From Candidatus Brocadiaceae bacterium (GTDB lineage Bacteria; Planctomycetota; Brocadiia; Brocadiales; Brocadiaceae), in contig JANLHY010000002.1 in assembly GCA_024653795.1 (NCBI GenBank), positions 1-6,147 of the forward strand: a stretch of DNA of 6,147 nucleotides, given 5' to 3'. A program made the position numbers and the translations under genes. The first letter of the stretch is position 1; each line of letters begins with the position of its first letter. A model generated the notes under the pieces. That model saw nothing but the letters and a program-made list of their open reading frames with translations, had not been told where the DNA came from and made no database searches. Shown here in pieces: positions 1 to 4,770 of this stretch.

Positions 1-663
1 AGTAACAAAGTCTGCATATGGGACTGGGCTGGGATGTACACCGCCAGCGATAAGCCCGGCGATATGTGCTATGTCAGCCATAAAGTATGCTCCCACCTCA
101 TCCGCAATCTTTTTGAACCTGGGGAAGTCAAGTATCCTGGGGTATGCGCTTGCACCGGCGATGATAATTTTTGGTTTAGTTTTCAAGGCAATGGCACGTA
201 CTTCATCGTAATCGATATATCCCGTATCTTTTTTTACACCATAATGGGTAATTTCATACATCATCCCTGAGAAGTTCTTTTTAAATCCGTGGGTAAGATG
301 TCCGCCGTGGGATAAATCCATTCCCAGGAGACGGTCTCCCGGCTTCAACACGGCAAAGCAGACGGCCATGTTGGCTTGTGAACCAGCGTGTGGTTGCACG
401 TTGGCATGCTCAGATCCAAAGATTTGTTTTGCCCTTTCAATGGCTAATTCTTCTACTGTATCCACATTTCCACAGCCGGCATACCATCGTCTCCTGGCGT
501 AGCCCTCGGCATATTTATTGGTCATTGACGACCCCTGCGCTTCCTGGACTGCGAGACTGCAAATATTCTCAGATGCAATCAAGTCAATGGTATTTTGTTG
601 CCTTTCTTTTTCTGCCTGTATGGCGCGCCATACTTCCGGGTCGTCGTTTTGCAGTGTAATCAT
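1..663 (-). CDS. glyA: Serine hydroxymethyltransferase, N-terminal 221 residues (cut by left edge)
   Basis: PLP-dependent cytosolic enzyme that interconverts serine and glycine and charges tetrahydrofolate with a one-carbon unit. The reading frame is open for exactly 221 codons from the ATG at 663 to the window edge. Visible family signatures are LIASEN (residues 28-33), TNKYAEGY (48-55) with the following R-rich stretch and WYAGC, PHAGSQAN (91-98), DLSHGGHLTHG (116-126), and MADIAHIAGL (195-204), whose Asp197 and His200 match the residues that hold the PLP ring. The frame ends at DFVT, just before the expected TTTHK segment with the Schiff-base lysine, so that lysine is outside the window. 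The start overlaps the prfB stop as ATGA. The sequence just upstream has only a weak Shine-Dalgarno match, so re-initiation from prfB is likely. Identity is certain; the truncation is only the window boundary. Confidence 0.97.
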   Translation of the reverse strand, partial: MITLQNDDPEVWRAIQAEKERQQNTIDLIASENICSLAVQEAQGSSMTNKYAEGYARRRWYAGCGNVDTVEELAIERAKQIFGSEHANVQPHAGSQANMAVCFAVLKPGDRLLGMDLSHGGHLTHGFKKNFSGMMYEITHYGVKKDTGYIDYDEVRAIALKTKPKIIIAGASAYPRILDFPRFKKIADEVGAYFMADIAHIAGLIAGGVHPSPVPYADFVT

Positions 664-1794
664 ATTTTCACGTTATTCTTCAAAAATAAATTTGTTTTTA
701 CCATTTTCCATTTCAGGTATGCTTCCATAAACTCGTCAATCTCGCCATCCAGTATCGCCTGTGTATTCCCTGTTTCCTTGCCGGTACGCAGGTCTTTAAC
801 GAGGGCATAGGGTTGTAATACATATGATCGAATTTGATGACCCCATGCAATTTCTCCTTTCTCATCGTAAGCGGCAGAGAGTTCTTTCTCTCTTTCCTTT
901 TCTTTCATCTGATACATTTTTGCCTTCAACATGCTTAAGGCCATTCGACGGTTCTGGTGCTGTGAACGCTCACTCTGGCATTGTACGACAATCCCGGTTG
1001 GAACATGAGTGAGACGAACGGCAGATGACGTCTTGTTGACATGTTGGCCGCCTGCCCCGGATGCCCTGTAGGTATCTACCCGTAATTCACCTTCGTTAAT
1101 TTCAATTTCTTCTTCCTCTTCGATTTCCGGAAGTACATCGACCGCTGCAAACGATGTATGCCTCCTTGCATTTGCATCAAAGGGGGAGATGCGTACTAAC
1201 CGATGAACCCCGATTTCAGACTTTAAATATCCATAGGCATACTCGCCCTTAATATGGACGGTAATCCTTTTAATTCCAGCCTCTTCGCCCGGTAATACGT
1301 CGATGAGAGACTGCGTAAATCCCCTTTTTTCCACCCAGCGGCTGTACATGCGGAATAACATGGATACCCAATCACAGGACTCAGTCCCACCAGCTCCTGC
1401 ATTGATGCTTAAATAGGCATTGCTGTGATCGTGCGGTTCGCCCAACATTGTCCGCAATTCAATTTTTTCAAGCTTCTGCGTGAATGACTTAATATCTTTT
1501 ACGACCTCAGCCTCAGCCTGTTCATCTTGTTCTTCTTCAGCAAGCGACGATAAACACTCGATGTCATCCAGCGTTTTTTGTAATTCGTGAAGAGGCAAAA
1601 TTATTCCTTTGAGGGATTTTAATTTCTGGATAGTTCGCCGGGCATTATCCTTGTTTTCCCAAAAATGTGACGAAGATATTTGTTCCTCTAAGGCAGACAT
1701 CTCTTTTTCTTTATTTCCCAGGTCAAAGAGAGTCCCTGATGTGTAGTAAACGCTCTCGAAGAGGGGCTAATTCTTTTACTATATTACTGATCAT
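660..1794 (-). CDS. prfB: Peptide chain release factor 2, expressed by programmed +1 frameshift
   Basis: RF2 reads UGA and UAA stop codons in the ribosomal A site and triggers peptide release. A single frame from the ATG at 1700 gives only 346 residues. The true start is the ATG at 1792-1794, preceded by AAAGGAA at a good distance. It encodes 23 codons ending in CTT, then an in-frame TGA (1723-1725). A +1 shift skips one T and joins the long frame, giving 377 residues, close to the usual RF2 size. In that numbering the stop-recognition tripeptide SPF is at 203-205 and the catalytic GGQ at 248-250, nearly the positions known for E. coli RF2. An acidic run follows the SPF region (about 222-229). 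SPF rather than PxT separates it from RF1. It is co-transcribed with glyA, which starts inside its stop codon. Confidence 0.97.
1722..1737 (-). promoter_or_regulatory. RF2 autoregulatory +1 frameshift site
   Basis: On the minus strand the codons read AGG-GAC-TCT-CTT-TGA-C. CTT-TGA-C is the canonical RF2 slippery stop. The AGGGA, which can pair with the 16S anti-Shine-Dalgarno, sits in the same codon register as the AGG-GGG of the E. coli site. When RF2 is scarce the ribosome pauses at UGA and slips to GAC, making full-length protein; when RF2 is abundant it terminates after 23 residues. The stimulator here is weaker (AGGGA rather than AGGGGG). The mechanism is known for the family; activity in this organism is inferred. 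Confidence 0.95.
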
Positions 1795-1882
1795 AATTAC
1801 GTTCCTTTACTTTAATGTTTAAAAAGCATAGTGTTGAAATTTTTTAATCGCTTTGCTATTTCCAAAATGGCAAGTCATGGCG

Positions 1883-1911
1883 ATGTTATGCTATGTGAAA
1901 TAAAAAATCAA
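1883..1911 (-). promoter_or_regulatory. Candidate sigma70-type promoter for prfB-glyA
   Basis: Read on the minus strand, TTGATT (1906-1911) and TAACAT (1883-1888) are separated by 17 nt. This would start transcription about 80 nt before the prfB ATG at 1794. It is found by consensus matching only, in AT-rich DNA where chance matches are common. Confidence 0.45.
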
Positions 1912-1928
1912 TTCCAGCAGCGATGAAA

Positions 1929-1993
1929 AGGGTCACGTCTTAAATATTAAATATTGCAGTTACACTATTATTTATAATTTAAGATGTGACCCT
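1929..1993. repeat. 25-nt imperfect inverted repeat with 15-nt loop
   Basis: The left arm at 1929-1953 begins AGGGTCACGTCTTAAAT. The right arm at 1969-1993 ends ATTTAAGATGTGACCCT. They pair over 25 positions with three mismatches, one of them a possible G-U pair (the CACGTC/GATGTG position). The outer 17 nt pair with only that one difference. It lies between the 3' end of the small membrane-gene pair and the prfB promoter. On the minus strand the hairpin is followed by TTTTC, so it might also act as a weak terminator for the gene pair. The GGGTCACGTCTTAA arm looks to me like the terminal palindromes of short mobile elements, but no transposase is present. Confidence 0.8.
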
Positions 1994-2027
1994 AGACCCT
2001 TCGCTAGACCCTTCGCTAGACCCTTCG
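1992..2027. repeat. Three tandem copies of a 12-nt unit
   Basis: The unit CTAGACCCTTCG occurs three times without interruption at 1992-2003, 2004-2015 and 2016-2027, followed by a partial CT. All three copies are identical. The array abuts and slightly overlaps the right arm of the 1929-1993 inverted repeat, whose end is itself GACCCT. The array may therefore have grown by slippage from the edge of that element. It lies just past the stop codon of the 35-residue gene. Confidence 0.9.
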
Positions 2028-2034
2028 CTCAATT

Positions 2035-2142
2035 TTAATGCGAATGGGGCTGTTTTTTGGGATGGTCTTCCCTGTAGGAAATAAAAAACACAAATGCTGC
2101 AATAATAACAATTGCTAAGAGTGCAAGATAAAATGCGGACAT
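2035..2142 (-). CDS. Small single-pass membrane protein, 35 residues
   Basis: I do not recognise a family. The product begins MSAFYLALLAIVIIAA. One hydrophobic helix spans about residues 3-22, followed by a charged tail with SYRED and KK, rich in His and Pro and ending in QPHSH. This predicts a small inner-membrane protein with a cytoplasmic or periplasmic polar tail. The start is well supported. AGGAGG lies 8 nt before the ATG, inside the last codons of the upstream gene, and the upstream stop TAA is immediately followed by this ATG (TAAATG). The two genes are therefore almost certainly co-translated, and the product may be a partner subunit of the 65-residue protein. The layout resembles accessory subunits of membrane complexes, but nothing visible names the complex. 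Confidence 0.7.
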   Translation of the reverse strand: MSAFYLALLAIVIIAAFVFFISYREDHPKKQPHSH

Positions 2143-2340
2143 TTATTCATCCTCCTTCTTTTCGGGAATTACGTAAAAACCAACCAGGAAAACGGTAACG
2201 GCAATGATTAAAAGTAATGATGCCGTACCAAACGATATCCTTTCTGTAATTATACCACCTATAAAGCAGATGGTTACCATATATTTTGAAATATCCATGA
2301 GCATTTTACCAGATTCCTTCCTTCTGTCTTCATGTCTCAT
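2143..2340 (-). CDS. Small two-helix membrane protein, 65 residues (DUF6722-like by eye)
   Basis: The N-terminus is polar and basic (MRHEDRRKESGK), followed by MLMDISKYMVT, a first hydrophobic helix at about residues 20-37, a second at about 39-58, and the charged tail PEKKEDE. The ESGKMLMDISKYMVT stretch reminds me of small two-helix proteins grouped as DUF6722, but I cannot confirm this. The start at 2340 has only a poor ribosome site. Internal Met13 has AAGGA about 10 nt upstream and is an alternative, although the family-like KESGK segment favours the longer form. Its 3' end carries the AGGAGG of the next gene. The REP-like doublet lies immediately upstream and no clear promoter is visible there. 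Confidence 0.65.
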   Translation of the reverse strand: MRHEDRRKESGKMLMDISKYMVTICFIGGIITERISFGTASLLLIIAVTVFLVGFYVIPEKKEDE

Positions 2341-2383
2341 GGTTTAGCTCTTTTCCTCTTCCATCAGAAGTAGTGTGGGCGGT

Positions 2384-2486
2384 AGTTGGGTAGGGTGGAT
2401 CAAGGCGTTGTCTTTTACGCCGAATCCACCTTCTTTTTTTCATACGATCAGGTGGATTCGCTTCGCTTAATCCACCCTACTCAACT
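2384..2486. repeat. REP-like hairpin doublet with outer 17-nt inverted repeat
   Basis: The outer arms at 2384-2400 (AGTTGGGTAGGGTGGAT) and 2470-2486 pair at 16 of 17 positions. Inside are two hairpins. The first runs 2394-2430: GGTGGAT pairs with ATCCACC, with an inner GGCGT/ACGCC pair at 2404-2408 and 2417-2421. The second runs 2451-2476: GGTGGATT pairs with AATCCACC around a 10-nt loop, CGCTTCGCTT. In addition CGAATCCACC (2421-2430) and GGTGGATTCG (2451-2460) are perfect complements, so alternative folds are possible. The form resembles paired REP/BIME elements, which are often spread by RAYT transposases. No such transposase is in the window. Confidence 0.85.
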
Positions 2487-2492
2487 CAATAA

Positions 2493-2711
2493 TCATTTTT
2501 TATCTTCGCGTACATCAACCAATATTATACCACGAGCTTTTAACTTTTCTTGTTTACGTTTGTCAGTTGTGTAGGTTGGGTGAAGCGAAGCGCACCCAAC
2601 GAATTGTTTGGGCTTTGCCTTACAAACCGCACAAAACCGCACAAATCCTGTAATAATAAGAATGTAAGGATAAATTTCCACCCCTGCTTTTTTATACCCA
2701 GGCGACTTCAA
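2493..2711 (-). pseudogene. Weak 72-codon ORF or gene remnant crossed by a REP-like hairpin
   Basis: The frame starts with TTG at 2709-2711, which overlaps the TGA of the small ORF at 2708-2830. Its first part has a hydrophobic stretch (YPYILIITGFV). The middle, QFVGCASLHPTY, is simply the translation of the REP-like hairpin. The last part (KRKQEKLKARGIILVDVRED) has a basic, helix-then-strand look that could be a vestige of a small DNA-binding or antitoxin-type protein. That resemblance is very loose. The ribosome site is poor. It is more likely a decayed stretch than a working gene. Confidence 0.2.
2571..2600. repeat. Third REP-like hairpin, same loop but different stem
   Basis: Stem arms GTTGGGTG (2575-2582) and CACCCAAC (2593-2600) enclose the 10-nt loop AAGCGAAGCG. 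This loop is the exact reverse complement of the loop in the second hairpin of the 2384-2486 doublet. Both hairpins are preceded, in the same relative orientation, by a TAGG-containing leader. The stem is 8 perfect pairs of quite different sequence. It interrupts the weak 72-codon minus-strand reading frame at 2493-2711. Confidence 0.8.
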
Positions 2712-2830
2712 TGGCTATGTTTGCCCTTTTTTTCCTGATAATAGAGAAGACCGAAGCCGATAACCGTTAGCTTGTTTAGAAATGAACATCCGATAGTTAA
2801 TAAAATTAATAACAAGCCGAACCACAACAA
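2708..2830 (-). CDS. Possible 40-residue hydrophobic small protein
   Basis: Reading from the TTG at 2828-2830 gives 40 codons ending in TGA at 2708-2710. The product would be very hydrophobic (LWFGLLLILLTIGCSFL, then VIGFGLLYY) with a short charged tail, QEKKGKHSH. A run AGGGGGG lies 6 nt before the TTG and could serve as a G-rich ribosome site. In favour are the coherent membrane-helix pattern and a polar tail similar in flavour to that of the 35-residue protein, which ends KKQPHSH. Against are the lack of an ATG, the short length and the lack of a recognised family. It could also be the N-terminal part of a gene now broken at 2708. Confidence 0.3.
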   Translation of the reverse strand: MLWFGLLLILLTIGCSFLNKLTVIGFGLLYYQEKKGKHSH

Positions 2831-2899
2831 CCGAATCCCCCCTATTAAGAAGCAAATTATAAATTATGAAATACAGGTATGTCAATATAGAATTTGGAA

Positions 2900-2928
2900 T
2901 TGACTTAGGTGGAAAATATTCTTATCAT
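2900..2928 (+). promoter_or_regulatory. Candidate sigma70-type promoter for the plus-strand operon
   Basis: TTGACT (2900-2905) and TATCAT (2923-2928) are separated by exactly 17 nt. Transcription would start near 2935, giving a leader of about 40 nt before the first gene at 2974 or 2980. The position is right for driving the five-gene run, and no competing match as good is seen in the gap. This is a consensus match only. Confidence 0.6.
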
Positions 2929-2973
2929 GGTTTCTCGTAAGTTAACAAGAGATACTGAAAATATAAAGGGAAA

Positions 2974-3435
2974 ATGACTGTGATCAATGGAGTGAAGATA
3001 AAGAAACTAAAATACATCCCCGATGAGCGTGGCAGATTGATGGAGATACTTCGAAAAGATGACGAACTTTTCATAAAATTTGGTCAGGTATATGTAACGA
3101 CAGCTTATCCGGGTGTTGTAAAGGCCTGGCATTATCATAAGATACAAACAGACCATTTTACTGTTATACATGGTATGATGAAGATTATTCTTTACGATAG
3201 CCGGAAAGATTCCCCAACCTTTGGACAAATAAATGAGTTTATTGCAGGTACATACAATCCTGTTTTGATACAAATACCTCCGATGGTTACCCACGGTTTT
3301 AAATGTATAAGCGAACATGAGGCGATTGTCATCAATTGTCCTACGGAATTATACAATTACACTGCGCCTGATGAATATCGCATAGCTCCCCACAGTGGAG
3401 AAATACCATATTCCTGGGATAGAAAGGACGGATGA
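2974..3435 (+). CDS. RmlC-like sugar-nucleotide epimerase (dTDP-4-dehydrorhamnose 3,5-epimerase family)
   Basis: A cupin-fold protein of 153 residues, shorter than the usual RmlC of about 180. Family marks are DERGRL (17-22), KAWHYHK (50-56) with the presumed catalytic His53, HGMMKIILYDSR (66-77), SPTFG (80-84), IPPMVTHGF (101-109) and the Tyr127/Tyr129 region. It probably epimerises or isomerises a nucleotide-linked 4-keto sugar for surface glycans. Two usual active-site residues look changed: the Arg of RGxH is Lys50, and the Asp of the C-terminal WDDP segment appears to be His140 or Ser141. Substrate and reaction are therefore uncertain. AAAGGG (2965-2970) is only 3 nt from the ATG at 2974 but 9 nt from the in-frame GTG at 2980, so GTG may be the true start. 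It overlaps the next gene. Confidence 0.85.
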   Translation: MTVINGVKIKKLKYIPDERGRLMEILRKDDELFIKFGQVYVTTAYPGVVKAWHYHKIQTDHFTVIHGMMKIILYDSRKDSPTFGQINEFIAGTYNPVLIQIPPMVTHGFKCISEHEAIVINCPTELYNYTAPDEYRIAPHSGEIPYSWDRKDG

Positions 3436-4169
3436 TGAAGGGGATTGTTCTTGCAGGCGGACTAGGGACACGCTTATTACCGTTGACAAAAATTACCAAT
3501 AAGCATCTCCTCCCCGTATACAAAGAACCCATGATTTATTATCCGATTAAAATTCTTATTAATGCGGGAATCAGGGATATTATGATTGTTACAGGCGGAA
3601 ATCATGCCGGAGAATTTCTGAGATTGCTTGGAGATGGAAAACAGTTTGGTTTAAAACACATCAGTTATACCTATCAGGAAGGCGAGGGTGGCATTGCCGA
3701 GGCACTGGGTTTGACTGAAGATTTTGCAGATGGTGACAAAATTATTGTTGTACTGGGCGATAATATTATAGAGAACAATATCATAAAACAAAAGGAGGCG
3801 TTCGAAAGACAGAAAGAAGGGGCTAAAATCATAATAAAAAAAGTCCCCCATTCGGAACATTTTGGTGTTCCGGAACTCACTGGGGACAAGGTTGTGCATA
3901 TTGAAGAAAAGCCAAAAAAACCTAAGTCAGAGTACGCCGTTATTGGTATCTATATGTATGATTATCGTGTCTTCGATGTCGTCAAAACGCTCGAACGCTC
4001 TGAACGTGGTGAACTCGAAATTACAGATGTAAATAATTATTATATAAGGAATGGATTGATGACTTATGATACTTTAGATGGTTGGTGGATTGACGCCGGA
4101 AGTTCGCATGATAATCTTGCCCAGGCAAGCCAGTTAGTAATAAAAACAAGTGCTAATAAAATAGGCTGA
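3432..4169 (+). CDS. rfbA: Glucose-1-phosphate thymidylyltransferase, short type (RmlA-like)
   Basis: This enzyme joins glucose-1-phosphate to dTTP, giving dTDP-glucose, the first step of dTDP-deoxysugar synthesis. Motifs are LAGGLGTRLLPLTK (7-20) for nucleotide binding, KHLLPVY (24-30), QEGEGGIAEAL (82-92) in the sugar/base site, LGDN (108-111) for the metal, IEEKP (157-161), ELEITDVN (194-201) and WWIDAGS (218-224). At 245 residues it is the short form that lacks the C-terminal extension of the roughly 290-residue enterobacterial RmlA. Its nucleotide or sugar specificity could therefore differ, for example another sugar-1-phosphate. The start is either 3432 (overlap ATGA with the epimerase stop) or the next codon, ATG at 3435. 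AAAGGA at 3423-3428 is better spaced for 3435, giving MKGIVLAGG. It is coupled to the epimerase gene, supporting a shared pathway. Confidence 0.9.
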   Translation: MMKGIVLAGGLGTRLLPLTKITNKHLLPVYKEPMIYYPIKILINAGIRDIMIVTGGNHAGEFLRLLGDGKQFGLKHISYTYQEGEGGIAEALGLTEDFADGDKIIVVLGDNIIENNIIKQKEAFERQKEGAKIIIKKVPHSEHFGVPELTGDKVVHIEEKPKKPKSEYAVIGIYMYDYRVFDVVKTLERSERGELEITDVNNYYIRNGLMTYDTLDGWWIDAGSSHDNLAQASQLVIKTSANKIG

Positions 4170-4176
4170 TACGACT

Positions 4177-4758
4177 GTGCGTGTAATTGCAGGCTGTGCA
4201 AGGGGTATACATCTTAGTTCTTTGAAAGGAGACAGGACAAGGCCTATACAGGATAGGACAAAAGAATCTCTGTTCAATATATTATCGGACGTTATTCCTG
4301 GCAGTCGTATTTTAGATATGTATGCAGGCACAGGTGCAATTGGAATAGAGGCGTTAAGCCGTGGAGCAACATCCTGTATTTTCGTAGAAAATGACAGGTC
4401 TGCAATTGAGGTTATTGAGAAAAATCTTGAGGTGACGAAGCTACAAGATAAAGCGCAGGTCTTACTATATGATGTGTTTGAGATTATTCCATACCTTGAA
4501 AAAAACAAAATAGAAGTTGAAATCGTTTTCGCCAGCCCACCATACCCCCTCGTTGAAAAAGGTTCCTACAGAGATAAACTCTTGATCTTATTTTCACTTT
4601 TATGCAGTAAGCACATAATACAACCAGAAAGCCTAATAATGTTGCAGCATAGAAAAACAGATTTTGAAATGCCACAAGAAGCTATTTGTTTAGAATTATT
4701 TGATACCCGAACTTACGGTGATACACAGTTTTCATTTTTTAAAACTACAGCGAAATAA
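4177..4758 (+). CDS. rsmD: 16S rRNA (guanine966-N2)-methyltransferase
   Basis: SAM-dependent enzyme that methylates G966 in the head of the small ribosomal subunit. It has 193 residues, the usual length. The N-terminus MRVIAGCARG and TRPIQDRTKESLFNIL (21-36) are diagnostic of RsmD. The SAM-binding loop is LDMYAGTGAIG (46-56), followed by an acidic strand end at about Glu71. The C-terminal YGDTQFSFF (180-188) also fits. The catalytic D/N-PP-Y/F motif is SPPY here (120-123), with Ser in place of Asp or Asn. The start codon is GTG with only a weak AGG 11 nt upstream, so expression may depend on coupling with the gene 7 nt before it. Identity is clear; activity is slightly in doubt because of the motif change. 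Confidence 0.92.
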   Translation: MRVIAGCARGIHLSSLKGDRTRPIQDRTKESLFNILSDVIPGSRILDMYAGTGAIGIEALSRGATSCIFVENDRSAIEVIEKNLEVTKLQDKAQVLLYDVFEIIPYLEKNKIEVEIVFASPPYPLVEKGSYRDKLLILFSLLCSKHIIQPESLIMLQHRKTDFEMPQEAICLELFDTRTYGDTQFSFFKTTAK

Positions 4759-4770
4759 GGGGCATTGTTT

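Larger units (their letters stand above)
2341..2973. other. Mostly non-coding gap between the two transcription units
   Basis: This 633-nt gap separates the minus-strand small-gene pair from the plus-strand operon. It contains the three REP-like hairpins, two tandem 10-nt units (AACCGCACAA at 2625-2634 and 2635-2644), two doubtful minus-strand ORFs (2493-2711 and 2708-2830) and the candidate promoter of the plus-strand operon at 2900-2928. I see no tRNA, no riboswitch-like fold and no strong terminator with a long T run. Confidence 0.7.

Noticed and set aside
1..1012. Several plus-strand ORFs of 60-93 codons at 34-1012
   Set aside because: They lie antisense to glyA and prfB, have no ribosome sites or domain-like sequence, and are shadows of the real genes.
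1992..2027. CRISPR-like array
   Set aside because: The units are 12 nt and directly adjacent with no spacers, and no cas genes are present, so it is a simple tandem repeat.
2493..2570. Antitoxin-like fragment (KRKQEKLKARG...)
   Set aside because: The resemblance to small DNA-binding or antitoxin proteins is loose, there is no toxin partner, and the frame is crossed by a repeat; kept only as a possible remnant.
2625..2644. Two 10-nt direct repeats as a possible insertion target duplication
   Set aside because: The copies are adjacent with nothing between them; this is more simply local slippage.
2386..2738. Plus-strand ORFs of 62 codons at 2386-2574 and 2550-2738
   Set aside because: They run through the REP-like hairpins, and their sequence is just the translation of those repeats.
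2776..2815. AT-rich palindrome-like stretch (GTTAATAAAATTAATAAC)
   Set aside because: The pairing is short and made only of A-T pairs, expected by chance in AT-rich DNA.
3007..3318. 103-codon minus-strand ORF, and others opposite the plus-strand operon (3651-3899, 4134-4508, 5575-6116)
   Set aside because: They are antisense to clearly conserved genes and show composition expected from the opposite strand; no independent evidence of coding.
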